From: Saccopteryx bilineata
Lineage: Eukaryota > Chordata > Mammalia > Chiroptera > Emballonuridae
Length of the DNA stretch: 64,000 bases
Assembly: GCF_036850765.1 (NCBI RefSeq)
Contig: NC_089492.1
Location: forward strand, 73,729,982 to 73,793,981
Direction of reading: 5' to 3'
The number at the start of each line of letters is the position of its first letter. Position 1 is the stretch's first letter. Made by a program: the position numbers and the translations under genes. The notes beneath the pieces are model-generated. The model worked only from the letters and a program-made list of their open reading frames with translations, did not search any database and had not been told where the DNA came from. Shown in pieces: positions 47,061-57,358 of this stretch.

Positions 47061-47727
47061 CAGGGGGTTGTTGGGTTATGACAGTTTCGACATACAATGT
47101 TTCAAGTTTATGATGCTCACTCTTATAAAAACTTAAAAAAAATGAGACATAAGTGTTTTGGCTTATGCCATTAGCATCATACTTATAGACCACTTGGGTG
47201 AACTAGTTCCAGACTAGCCTGGAACAATTCTTTAAGAAGGTAAAAAGTTCTGCAACAGATCCTGTACCCTCTACATCAGTTGCTTCTTGAGATGAAACAC
47301 CTGTAGTACAGGTAGAATTATCTTCAGCAACTCCTGCATGTTCCTTAGGCAATCCTAGTTCACCTGACCCAGTATCTCCAGCACCTTCTGCAAGTTGTCC
47401 TGCCTCTGCAGCTTCCTCCTCCCAATAGGTCACTTTCTCTCACCTTGCAATGCCCCTTCCAGTGTACAAGCCAACCATGGGAATAAAGGTAAGAAATATT
47501 TTTTACACTTATTTTTTCTGTTACTACAGTACAGTGTATAATATAGTATATTTGTGTTCTTTTCCTTTTTCTGTGGCTTAGTTGTGTTTACATGTTCTAG
47601 GTTATGATGTTACAACTGTGTTAGGATAAGTAAGTGACTTAAGCTAGGGTGTGTTTCAATTTACACCAAAATTTGGGTTACATCACTGTTGTAGGAACAA
47701 AACTGTGTCGTAACCCGAGGACCCTCG
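47061..47727 (+). mobile_element. Internally deleted Tigger/pogo transposon, 667 bp
   Basis: Inverted ends: the left reads 'cagggggttgttgggttatg' and the right is the complement of 'cgagggtcctcgggttacga'. TA dinucleotides flank both ends (47,059-47,060 and 47,728-47,729). On the plus strand, 47,211-47,430 reads as the C-terminal tail of a Tigger transposase, 'LEQFFKKVKSSATDPVPSTS' followed by a Ser/Pro-rich tail that stops at about 47,427. The helix-turn-helix and catalytic parts are missing. The 76-codon minus-strand frame at 47,203-47,433 is the shadow of this tail. Confidence 0.82.
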
Positions 47728-47902
47728 TACTGCCTTTTCCTTTCTTTTGCTGCTCTTCTTTAGAATAGTGCTGCCTGTTCTCATAGGTTTCTTGTTCTAG
47801 ATGACCTTTATAATAATTTAATCAACTTTAAATACAAATTTATTCAATATTTTGGGTAAAGACAAAAACTTGACTCTTTATACCCTATAAAAATATTAAT
47901 TC

Positions 47903-48261
47903 GCCTAACCAGGCAGTGGCGCAGTAGGTAAAGCATCGGACTGGGATGCAGAAGACCCAGGTTTGAGACCCCGAGGTTGCCAGCTTGAGTGCAGGTTCAT
48001 CTGGTTTGAGCAAAAAGCTCACCAGCTTGAGCCCAAGGTCGCTGGCTCAAGCAAGGGGTTACTCAGTCTGCTGAAGGCCCGAGGTCAAGGCACATATGAG
48101 AAAGCAATCAATGAACAACTAAGGTGTTGCGAATTGCAATGCACAATGAAAAACTAATAATTGATGCTCCTCATCTCTCTGTTCCTGTCTGTCTGTCCCT
48201 GTCTATCCCTCTCTCTGACTCTCTCTCTCTCTGTCTCTGTAAAAGAAAAAATAAAAAAAAT
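47903..48261 (+). repeat. tRNA-derived SINE, third type, 359 bp
   Basis: The head 'gcctaaccaggcagtggcgc' carries an A-box-like region, and 'ggtttgagacc' at about 47,960 is a B box. The body has direct-repeat-like 'ccagcttgag' units (about 47,979 and 48,022) and 'gaaggcccgaggtcaaggca', then a CT-rich stretch and an A-rich tail. A perfect 10-bp target duplication, atattaattc, lies at 47,893-47,902 and 48,262-48,271. It is related to the short type at the head but has an extended body. Confidence 0.9.
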
Positions 48262-48374
48262 ATATTAATTCAAATGAGTCATAGAGCTACACATAAGAGC
48301 TACAAATATGAGTTCAAGACCATATGCTGGTAGAGAACTTAAGAGAAAATTTGCAGACAATCCTAAATCCTAAA

Positions 48375-48795
48375 TCATAGAAGAAAAATTGATAAAGTAC
48401 ATTTATCAAATTTTGACTTTTGTTCTTCAAAAGATACAATTAAGGAAATGAATGAGAAGACAAGTCATAGACCAAGAGAAATTATTTGAAAAACACATAT
48501 CTAGCCAAAAACTTGTATCCTTACATTTGATAGTAAGAAGACAAATAGAAAGACAAAAAAATACAAGCACATCAAAGAAAGAAGATATTCTAGTAATCAC
48601 TAAGTACATGAAAAGATGCTCAACATCTTTCGCCATCAGGCAAATGAAAATGAAGTCTTCAACAGCACAACCACAAGAAAGGCTAAAACAAAAGAGATGG
48701 GAGCAAATGAAGATCTCATCTATTTGGTGGAATCTCATATATATATGTTGGTGGCAGTTCAAAATCAATGAGTCACTTCGGATAGCAGAAGGAAC
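48375..48795 (+). repeat. Old LINE-1 ORF2 fragment
   Basis: Blocks 'gttcttcaaaagatacaatt', 'gaatgagaagacaagtcata', 'atgaaaagatgctcaacatc', 'ttcgccatcaggcaaatgaa' and 'gttggtggcagttcaaaatc' are the ORF2 tail of an ancient L1 in sense orientation. Both strands keep open frames of about 113-115 codons here, but the sense frame does not stay in the L1 frame, so there is no functional product. Confidence 0.8.
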
Positions 48796-49074
48796 TTAGG
48801 TTTCTGATGTCTTATGAGACCCTCAAACCAGCCTTGTGATACACTTTTGGAATTTTTTCACATGAGATATATTCACCATAACACTTTCTCTTTTAAAGGA
48901 AAATGAGATTATAACCCTCTTTTATCTTAGGCATTATTCGTTGTCTTGGAAATTTATGTTGTTACTAATATTGGCTTTTTTGGTTAGTATAATACATTTG
49001 TTACTAATATCTTTGACTATGATACATATTTATTTATACTTTATTACTTGAAACAATCTTACTTGAAACAATCA

Positions 49075-49225
49075 CAGACTGTTATAAGGTTTCAGGAATA
49101 CTCTTGTCACAATTATATTGATGGGGAACTGAGGCTACAAAGTGAATTGACTTGCCCAAGATATATCATCTCACACAAAAAAGGGGAAGAGACCTGGGTC
49201 CTGATGTCTCTGAGTCCCAAGACTT
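49075..49225 (-). repeat. MIR SINE fragment, antisense
   Basis: 'gatggggaactgaggctaca' and 'aattgacttgcccaagatat' are the complement of the MIR core. The 'gacctgggtcctgatgtctc' block matches the head. Confidence 0.75.
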
Positions 49226-52107
49226 GTTTGGTGTCCTAGAGGGCCCATGGCTTGTACACATACGTTGTAGTAAGTATTCTTTTATCAGTATATATGATTA
49301 TCTTCTGTTATGCAATATTCATTTGATAATTTTTTTGTTTTGCTTTATCAAGTTTTCCTTTAATCTTTGTAATGAGATTCACTCCTGAGAGCCTGAACTG
49401 AGAGCGATAGTCAGAGGTCCTTAGGAAGAGCATGGCTGGCCCTCTCTAGACCAGAACAGCTTAGAATAATAGCCCTGTTGTCAAGATGTTTACTACTTTA
49501 TGTAGGAAAAAACTAATGAGCCATTCAAGTCTTACAAATAAGCAAAATATGAGTGGAAATCTCTTATTATTATCTAATTGGTGAGCCAGTGATTTAAGGT
49601 CAATGTTCACTGACCATTAACATTTGTCTATTTTCTTTAGTCAACATGCTGCAGATAATGAAACTAGGGTTGTTTTTTGACTTTTGCCCATTTAAAAAAT
49701 TTCTTGTAATTAAACGATTTTATAACACTCACACATTAGTCAAAATACTAAAATGTACATGCCATGAGGCCACGATCTTTTGTTTAGTGAACTGAAATAT
49801 AAAAAGCATGTATAAATGGGATAAAGAACACATAAGTAGCTTCTCAGAGACTGAATTTTAAAAATCCTACAACTATTTTGCAAACAGCCACAAATATCAC
49901 TAGATGTAATAAAAAATGCTAACTTCATCTGCAGATAGAACTGTTCAACTTGAAAGCAAACACACACAATGTACAGTCTTCCATAGCGCTGGTCAGGAAT
50001 TATCAAGGAAGAGACAAGTTTCAGCCTCACTCAGAAAACATGATGGTACTTCCAACCTTTGGTATCAACATTGTATTTTGCAAAGTATTACTCTTGTCAT
50101 TTTGCTTTAGATATTTCAAATAAGCATCTTCTTTGGCATATACTTTTGCTACTGGAGGAAGGAGTAAGAAAAGAATAGAATGAGAAATAGAGAGGAAAAC
50201 ATATTAAGATTAGCACTGGAAAATCGTGAAAGAACACAAAGATGACAAGAGAATATTTTAAGCAGATATTATTAATTTCAAAGTATATTTTCCTAGACTT
50301 AACTTGACTTACAGGTAGTGTCCCTACAGTTAGAAAGTTTCTATTTATCTGAAAAAATGACATAATAAAAGTAGACAAACTATTTAAATTTAAAAACATT
50401 TTGTTATTGAAAAATGTTAAAATGATTACCACTCAGAGTTATTTTGGAAAGGAATTGACCTCGAATGAAGCTTATGACTTCTGGTAAATTATTCCTTTTA
50501 GATTTTCTTTATGTTTTTAGTTTATGATAGTTTCAAATTTTGGCAACAGCCACATTAAAAATCAGTACAGAAGACCACTTTTTGTTGTGAACAAAACAAA
50601 AGGAAAGATGTTACTATGACCTTATCTTTATTCTCTTATGAATAAGATAAAGAGTATGTTTTCTTTTATAAGTAATTATTTTAAACCATAGCCCAAGAAG
50701 TTTTGAATTAAGCTGAAAAATAGTAAATGAATACAAATAATTCCAAATTTGTAAACATTTTTCCACAGGAAGAAAATAATGAGTGTCAAAGAGTCACCAA
50801 TTGTTAAGCCCAACATTATATCATAAACACAGTGTCCTGAGACACTAAGAGATTATAAGTGAGGTATGTTCTCTATCTTCATGGAACTTCCTGGGAGAGA
50901 CATACAGGGCATAAATAAGTATAAATGAAGGCATAAAAAGTTCTCAGACTTTTTTGCAGATGCATCCCCCTCCATGGCAGATCCTCCCTGGCCCACAGAA
51001 ACACCTTAAAGATTTTTCTGTGTTGATATCCATCAAGGATGGGTCTTAGGCTCTAATTCACTCTTACACTGTATATTGTTTGTTTAATCTTTAGGCCAAT
51101 GAGTCTTACATTTACATTATACACAGACTTTTTCTTCCATTGTAAATGAAGCTTAAACACAAGTTTCCTAAAACCAGAAGGATCTCCTCTCCTCCTCTTT
51201 TAGACCTGATCATTCTTCAGCATTTCTGGTCTTGATGGGATGGCACCAGTATTCATGTGCGCAGCCCTTGGACATGGCCACTTCCTGCTTTCACCCTCTT
51301 TATGAAGCCATCACTACATCTAGAGGACTTTGTGATCTAAATAGTTCCCAATTCTTTACATTTTTTTTATCACCACTGATGCCACCATGACCCAATCCAC
51401 CAATTTGTACCTGAACTCCTGTGTAGGTCTCATATGTTAACCTTTGTCTACTTTTATTATCTTCAGATAATTTACATGCTACAACCGGAAAGTTCTTTAC
51501 AAAACTGTGTCACCTCATGCACTTGAAACTCATCAGAGGTTTTCCATTTCTCTGTGAATGCTACCAGGACACTGCTTATCCCAACAGATTCTCATACTCC
51601 TCAGGCCATGCTTTCTGCTGAATTATTAATAGTGTCTTTTTTACAGAGAGATTAAACTACACGAGAACTGAGATGTGACCAGCAGATTCTAAGTGACCTT
51701 TTAAATTCTTGCTGCAATGATATTTTATGGGCAATCACAAGATTTGAAGAGATTAAGAATAAAATGAGATATGAGAAAGTTAGGTATATAAATAATGAAT
51801 ATTTTCATGAACATTTCAGTAGTGATGGAAAGAAAAGGAATAAATGCAATGCTTTTATTAGAATTAGGAAACAACCAGACTTGTAACCAATGGTGTAAAA
51901 AACATGAAAGATGCAGGAGAGAGCAGGTAAGTGATGGAGAAAATATGAAGACACTTGGGAAGTAGCAGTGTCCATAAGAGTGGACTGAAGTGTGTGGCAG
52001 AGCTTGCCACAAACATACGGACTGCCATTATAAGTAAGTTTGAAAGGGAATAATGGTGAGAATTGAGAGAGTTAGCACCTTGTGATCCTCATTATTTCTT
52101 TGATGTT
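49226..52107. other. Long AT-rich stretch, no gene seen
   Basis: No named repeat or exon over 2.9 kb. The minus-strand frames at 49,740-50,030, 50,097-50,432 (111 codons) and 51,725-52,012 are rich in Phe, Ile and Ser from AT-rich DNA and have no recognised motif. The part 50,860-50,940 resembles an ancient dispersed repeat. Confidence 0.5.
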
Positions 52108-52789
52108 CAAGCATACCTCGAACATATGGTGGGTTTGGATTCAGAACACAGCAGTAAAGCAAATATTGCAGTCAAATATTTCACATGAAAAAAATTTTTT
52201 TGGCTTCCTGATGCATAGAAAAGTTATGCTTACACTACACTGTAGTTTATTAAGTATGCAGTAGCACTATTCTTAAATAATCTCCATACATTAATTAAAA
52301 ATATTTTCTTGCTAAAAATGCCTGCCATCATCTGAGCTTTCAATTGGACATAATTTATTTGCTGGTAGAGGGATCCTCCCTTGATGTTGGTGGCTGCTGA
52401 CTGTTCAGACTGTGGTCACTGAAGACTGAGTGACTGTGGCAATTTTTTAAAATAAGACAACAATGATGTCTGCTGCATCGAGTGACTCTTTCACAAACAA
52501 TTTCTCTGTAGCATGCGATGCTGGTTGATTGCATTTTATCCACAGTAAAACTTTCTTCAAAATTGAAGTCAATTCCTCTTAGACCCCCTTGCTGCTTTAC
52601 AATTACATTTATGTAATATTTTAAATCTTTTGTTGACTTCTTTTTAATGTTTCTTTTTTTTTTTTTATTTTTTTATAGAGAGGAAGTGAGACAGGAAGAG
52701 AGAGAGACAGGAATATCACATTGTTCTTGTATGTGTCCTGACCAGGGATCGAAATAGCAACTTCTGTGCTTCAGGACAATGCTCTAACC

Positions 52790-54394
52790 CAGTGGTTCTC
52801 AAACTTTTTGAAGTCAGGGAGCACTTAAAATCCTACAAATAATTGTAGGTGCACTATATACAAATTTCTGAGAAATATGTTTTAATAATTAAGTCAAAAA
52901 TTAAAGAAAAAAATATAAAGTCCAAGTGCACTTTTATGGTTATTAAACAAAATAAATATGACAAAATTAAATTTATTCTGACATTAAAAAACATTTTTAT
53001 GTTACATTTTTTGAGTTGTTTTTTAGTATTTGTAAAAAGGAGGGATTAAAAAATAAAAAAAGACAAATTATCTTTTTATATATATAGAAATATTCTTAGT
53101 AAGAGTTAGTAAATTCGGCAGGTCCTGGCGTGAATGTGTTAAGTTTTTTCATTCTTGTGTTTATGAGAAACATGAGCCTGATGTGTCCTAGCAATTTCTT
53201 CAATGTTTGGGCATATATTTGAAAGGTAAACTCTCATTTCCTCATCAATACATTAAAAAATTCCTCTCTTTTTACTCTTAAGTGTGTTGAGGGTTGAAAA
53301 TCCTAATTAACATAAATAAGATATTGAAAATTGTAGTAAAATATTCAAAGCTTTTTTAGATTTGCCACATATTCTTCTTTTATAGAAATCCAAAAGGCTT
53401 CAAGAGACTATTCCTTATGTTTAATCATCAATCCACAATCAGTGGATATATCTGCCAGTTCTTCTTCTTCTGTTAATGATAAACCAAAATTACTAGAAGC
53501 TTCCATGAATGGGTTTCTAATCCAATCATATTGTTCACTGTTAAGTGATGGAAAATACTATAAATTAAATTTTGCCTATCAGCCTTCAAGTCCTATTTTA
53601 TTGACACTTAACTTTTGCTCACTTCCAGAATCAGAATCTTCAATATTATGCTTCTTTTTGAGTAATCTATTCATTTTATTTGTGTGTATTTATCTAAAAA
53701 TAATATAATGATGTGTTAATAATAAATATAATAATGATGTATTAACAAAAAGAGCAGTATTTCAGTAATGAAATGGTATAATAGAGTAACTATATTCATT
53801 TTTATATCTGGGCACATGCCACGAACCAGCACAGCTAGTAATTCCAGGTCCTGAGTGAGAATGGTGCGGAATTAAGAAAATACATGGAATTAAGAAAATA
53901 CGGGGCAGGGGGGCCCTGTAATTGCTGCTGGCAAGAAAAAAGCTTGCCCCAAAACCACATCATGCTTTATTTATAAGGCAAAATGAGGCCATTAGCAAGT
54001 CAATGGTTTTTGATCACGTTTTCAAGGCAACCCAAGAATTTTACCAAGTGCAGAAAACCCCCACAATATATATCATCTTAACTTTACACCAAACAAAAGG
54101 TAGAGAAACTTGACTCCAGTCTTTCCAGAAAACCTGGAGGGTAGTGTATACAATCCAGCACCACAGCTTAACAGCCTTTTGCAACCTAGTCAGGCAAGTG
54201 AGGTGGGGGGTTGGGCAGACTGTCAGCTTATAGCCAATTCCTCACACCTCTGTCCCCCAAATATATAAACTCCAAAGGCCTTGTTGGTTTTTTGGTCCCC
54301 AACAGGCATAAATTTCTCTGGAACACCATAAGGTGCATCTGGAAATCTTCTAGGGTGCACCAGTGCGCCCTGGCGCACACTTTGAGAACTACTG
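52790..54394 (-). mobile_element. hAT transposon, 1,605 bp, with 8-bp target duplication
   Basis: The ends are inverted: the left begins CAGTGGTTCTCAAACTTT and the right ends in the complement of CAGTAGTTCTCAAAGTG. A perfect 8-bp direct repeat, ctctaacc, lies at 52,782-52,789 and 54,395-54,402, the length expected for hAT. It sits inside an antisense SINE. It holds parts of a transposase on the minus strand (53,110-53,674). The stretch 53,915-54,330 is not explained by the transposase and may be an untranslated end or a further insertion. A 16-bp unit, ggaattaagaaaatac, is repeated in tandem at about 53,869-53,903. Confidence 0.9.
53110..53674 (-). pseudogene. hAT transposase remnant (ZBED-like), deleted and degenerate
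   Basis: Minus-strand reading: an ATG at 53,674 opens a short N-terminal piece, 'MNRLLKKKHNIEDSDSGSEQ', which stops after about 31 codons. Further down come pieces that read as the C-terminal part of a hAT transposase of the ZBED5/FAM200 kind: 'WIRNPF', 'TEEEELADISTDCGL', 'ALNILLQFSISYLC', 'LGFSTLNTLKSKKRN' (the dimerisation region), then a shifted 'RTHQAHVSH'-like tail near 53,150. At least five stops or shifts break it. The BED zinc finger and catalytic core are missing, so the ancestor already had a large internal deletion. The family call is from memory. Confidence 0.75.
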
Positions 54395-54784
54395 CTCTAA
54401 CCAAATGGTCTATCTGGCCAGGTTTTCTTTGTTTTCATTTCAACACTCTTCACAGCATCTTCACCAGGAGCAGGTCCTATTACTTTACACACATGAAGTA
54501 TCTCCTCATCCACTCAGGTTTCATCATGAGTTTGCAGAGATTCAGCCCCATCCTTAGGCTCCACTCCCAATTCTAGTTCTCTTGCTATTTCCACATCATT
54601 GTTACTATCTCCACTGAAGTCTTGAACCCCTCAGAGTCATCCACAAAGTTTGAAATCAACTTCTTCCAAACTCGTTTATGTTACTATTTTGACTTTATTG
54701 CATGAATTATGAATGTTCTTAATAGTGTCTAGAAAGTTGGATCCTTTCCAGAACATTTTAATTGACTTTACCCAGATCCACTTA

Positions 54785-54997
54785 CCCTGGTCGTCAAACT
54801 GTGGCTCATGAACCACATGTGGCTCTTTGGCCCCTTGAGTGTGGCTCTTCCACAAAATACCACGTGCAGGCACTACCTCGATAAGAAATGTACCTACCTA
54901 TATAGTTTAAGTTTAAAAAATTTGGCTCTCAAAAGAAATTTCAATCGCTGTACGGTTGATATTTGGCTCTGTTGACTAATGAGTTTGCAGACCACTG
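54785..54997. mobile_element. Non-autonomous hAT element, about 213 bp
   Basis: The right end 'gtttgcagaccactg' and the left start 'ccctggtcgtcaaact' are inverted copies (ancestral left end probably CAGTGGTC). Inside are repeated 'tggctct' motifs and 'ttggctctcaaaagaaattt', typical of a hAT MITE. It interrupts the Tigger1-like sequence: 'cccagatcca' on the left and 'gaatcact' on the right belong to Tigger1. The flanks (tccactta and atagaatc) do not match, so the target duplication has decayed. Confidence 0.75.
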
Positions 54998-55015
54998 ATA
55001 GAATCACTAAAATAG

Positions 55016-55500
55016 GATTAATTTCCATTGTCACAGGAGATTGGCAGATAAAAATATTTGACCTCATGGTTTCCACTACTTAAATTCAGAAAGGGTCTAG
55101 AAATGACTTAGTATTAGCCCTAGAGTACAGTCCAGCTCATATGATAGTCTTGAAAATTGCTCAAGAAAAAGGAAGGAACCCCCCCCCACACACACACACA
55201 CATACACAACACTGCCTTTGCACCTTTGTTGATTTCATGGCAAAGATGAGTTTCAATCCATCCTGTCTCCTTCTAGTCCAATATGCCCCAGTGGTCCAGG
55301 AAAATTGCTCCCAACAGGGACAAAAACAAATGGGAATGTGCCTGCGTTTTGCTTCTACGTAGGCGAGATCTTTCCCAGAATTTCCTTTTAGCAAAAGCAG
55401 ATCTTTTAATTTACATAAAAGTGACTATGTTTTTCCTCTCACTCATACCCTTTTGATTTACATTCTTCCTTATTGACTCACTTCTTCCTGGCATGTTAAA
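55016..55500. other. Unique sequence with a short CA-rich run
   Basis: A C-run followed by a (CA)n-like tract lies at about 55,180-55,208. Two opposing open frames of 73 and 77 codons overlap here, mostly because of that tract. No gene is seen. Confidence 0.5.
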
Positions 55501-55735
55501 AATCACTCCTCGAGTTCGAGGATGACTAAGAGACGGTTTTGGCTCTCCTTCAGGCCACGCGTCCTCATGACTGCACTTTCGAATCCCAGCTGTTCACCCC
55601 TGTGCCGGGCCTGAAGAGAGGGGCCCCCTCCAGGGTGGTCCCCGTGGACCCGGTCTCTCTGCATGTTGGGGAAGTAAAAACATATTTATGGCACGAGATT
55701 TGGTTTGGTATTTTAGTGCTTATGATGTTTTGAAA
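55501..55735. other. GC-rich orphan patch, unassigned
   Basis: A sharp GC-rich island of about 170 bp in AT-rich DNA, with CpG dinucleotides at several places ('ctcgagttcgaggatgacta', 'ccacgcgtcctcatgactgc'). On the plus strand a 64-codon frame (55,539-55,733) includes 'LFTPVPGLKRGAPSRVVPVD', which I do not recognise. A CAG after a pyrimidine-rich stretch ('ttttggctctccttcag') could be a splice acceptor, but no matching donor is convincing. It may be a processed pseudogene fragment, an unknown repeat or a conserved element. Confidence 0.3.
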
Positions 55736-55962
55736 TGGTGTTATTTCTGTTAGAGAAATTATATAAATGTTTCAAAGCTTTAGCATACTAGATTGTGAAA
55801 TGTCAATTTTTAAGAAAAATGAGTAAGAATGGTTTGAGATGTGTGGCTGTGTTCCAGCAGACCTTTATCTATCAAGTAGTTGTGAGCAGGCCATGGTTTT
55901 TCAGGCTCAGGTAGAAGTAAATATATGACAGAGATTCACGTTTGTAATATTGAATATATATA

Positions 55963-56166
55963 CAGGCAGTCCCCAGGTTACAAATGAGACACTGTTCTTT
56001 AATTGAATTTGTATGTGTTGGAACAAGTACATTTATCTATTAAATGCAACTTAAGCAGTTGTTTGTCTTAACATAGTATTTCTTTTTGCCTTTCTGTGCA
56101 TAAAGCTAAATACTTAAACATTTTCAAACCTACAGAACTTATCTTCATTATTAACCCAGGGCCTGT
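55963..56166. mobile_element. Tigger/pogo-type MITE, about 204 bp
   Basis: The left end 'caggcagtccccaggttaca' is intact with TA before it (55,961-55,962). The right end 'attaacccagggcctg' is damaged. The middle 'tacttaaacattttcaaacc' is the complement of the middle of the MITE at 36,010, so the two belong to one family. Confidence 0.75.
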
Positions 56167-57024
56167 GTTGCTTAATAGTATTTCTCTCTTTTGCATGTAG
56201 AGTACTTAACTGAAACACATTTCACTATTCTTATAATCATTTGTATCACCTTTAATTTTCCTGATAGAAAACAATTATAATGTTATTGCCAATTAAAGAA
56301 TTTGATTAATAAAGAGAAAATGAAAGTATTAAATGTTGAAATGTAAGTGACAAGGGAAGTAAGAAAATTTTAGTGTATTACAATTTGTTTACAAACAAAA
56401 GTATGTGAATAATTTATGTCAAGAAAAAAGAATGGTTTAAGGAACACTTATAAACAAAATAAATTCAGTAAGTATTTGTATATTTGATCTCATAAAAGAA
56501 AGCAGAAAACAATAGTAAAAGGATCACCAATTTTGGGACTAGCTAGAAGTACCTTTGATGTGAATACAAGTTCTGTAACATAGTAGCTCTGGGACCCTGG
56601 ACTTCATACTTACCCTTTTTAAGACTCTGGTTTGTTTTTGCTGTTGTCCCCATCTATAAATAAGGTGATGACAGCTATCCTACAAGTCAGTGTTTGAAAG
56701 GAATAAAACACAATAATCCACGACACATTAAACAATGGTTTGCCAACCTGTGTGATTGCTGAGGGTGAGACTTATGCCTTCTTACTTTGTTTTTCCATGC
56801 TAAACACAGCAGCCTTCTCGTAGACCCGCAAAAAGATACACATTGAATGACTGAACAAGGACAGCAGTGTGAATAATCTAGAATAATGTCATAGAATGAA
56901 TGTATTCCTAGCAGGGGATGCTTACATGTGCATTTACATAGAATGAGCTTTAAACGATTCATGGATAACCAATATTTATAAGTAGATTGTATTCCTTGGG
57001 GACATACAGGTGAACCAAAAAGCA
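56167..57024. other. AT-rich sequence with a MIR copy, no gene seen
   Basis: Apart from the MIR at 56,540-56,710 nothing is assigned. The minus-strand 112-codon frame at 56,687-57,025 contains no recognised motif. Confidence 0.5.
56540..56710 (+). repeat. MIR SINE
   Basis: 'gatgtgaatacaagttctgt', 'tagtagctctgggaccctgg' and 'catctataaataaggtgatg' follow the MIR head, core and 3' part in sense orientation, nearly full length but diverged. Confidence 0.7.
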
Positions 57025-57032
57025 CTCCAAAC

Positions 57033-57350
57033 CAGGGGTTGGAAACCTATGGCCCACGAGCCAGATATGGTTCTTTTGATGGCTGCCTCTGGCTCGCAGA
57101 CAAATCTTTAATAAAAAAAAATAACGTTAAAAATATAAAACATTCTCATGTATTACAATCTATTCATTTCCTACCGCTCATGTTCATGGTTGCGGGTGGC
57201 TGGAGCAATCACAGCTGTCCTCTGGGACAACACCAAATTTTTATTGGATAATGTGTAAGGTACATGGGTTGTTGTATGGCTGTCATGGAATTACATTTTA
57301 AAATATGTGGCGTTCATGGCTCTCTGAGCCAAAAAGTTTCCTGACCCCTG
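57033..57350. mobile_element. Non-autonomous hAT element, 318 bp
   Basis: Left end CAGGGGTTGGAAACCTATGG. Right end is the complement of CAGGGGTCAGGAAAC. A perfect 8-bp target duplication, ctccaaac, lies at 57,025-57,032 and 57,351-57,358. The inside ('tctggctcgcagacaaatct', 'catggttgcgggtggctgga') has no coding capacity. Clean ends and an intact duplication suggest insertion within the history of the host order. The open frame at 57,039-57,251 lies inside it and is not a gene. Confidence 0.93.
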
Positions 57351-57358
57351 CTCCAAAC

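Larger units (their letters stand above)
52638..54423 (-). repeat. tRNA-derived SINE, antisense, split by a hAT element
   Basis: The SINE body (T-rich tail complement at about 52,650-52,677, then 'gagaggaagtgagacaggaa', then a B-box complement 'agggatcgaaatag') is interrupted at 52,789 and continues at 54,403-54,421 with 'aaatggtctatctggccagg', the complement of its head. Flanking Tigger1 sequence matches on both sides ('atcttttgttgac' on the left, 'ctttgttttcatttcaac' on the right), which shows it landed in the older transposon. The element proper is about 170 bp when the inserted hAT is left out. Confidence 0.82.
52108..55015 (-). mobile_element. Tigger1-like DNA transposon, broken by later insertions
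   Basis: The terminal inverted repeat 'caagcatacctcg' at 52,108 matches the Tigger1 end. The Tigger1-like sequence runs to about 52,637, resumes at about 54,424 after the inserted SINE, and runs to 54,784. A further short stretch beyond the second hAT ('gaatcact' at about 55,001) may belong to it. On the minus strand, 52,355-52,543 keeps the transposase C-terminal tail ('STSIACYREIVCERV', then 'SLNSQQPPTSREDPSTSK' with shifts between). More N-terminal protein similarity lies, shifted and stopped, in 54,424-54,784. The far end is missing. Confidence 0.8.

Noticed and set aside
55556..55566. 'ccacgcgtcc' resembling a cDNA-library adapter, hinting at contamination
   Set aside because: Only a ten-base match, and the flanks on both sides read as ordinary genomic sequence. 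Coincidence is the simpler explanation.
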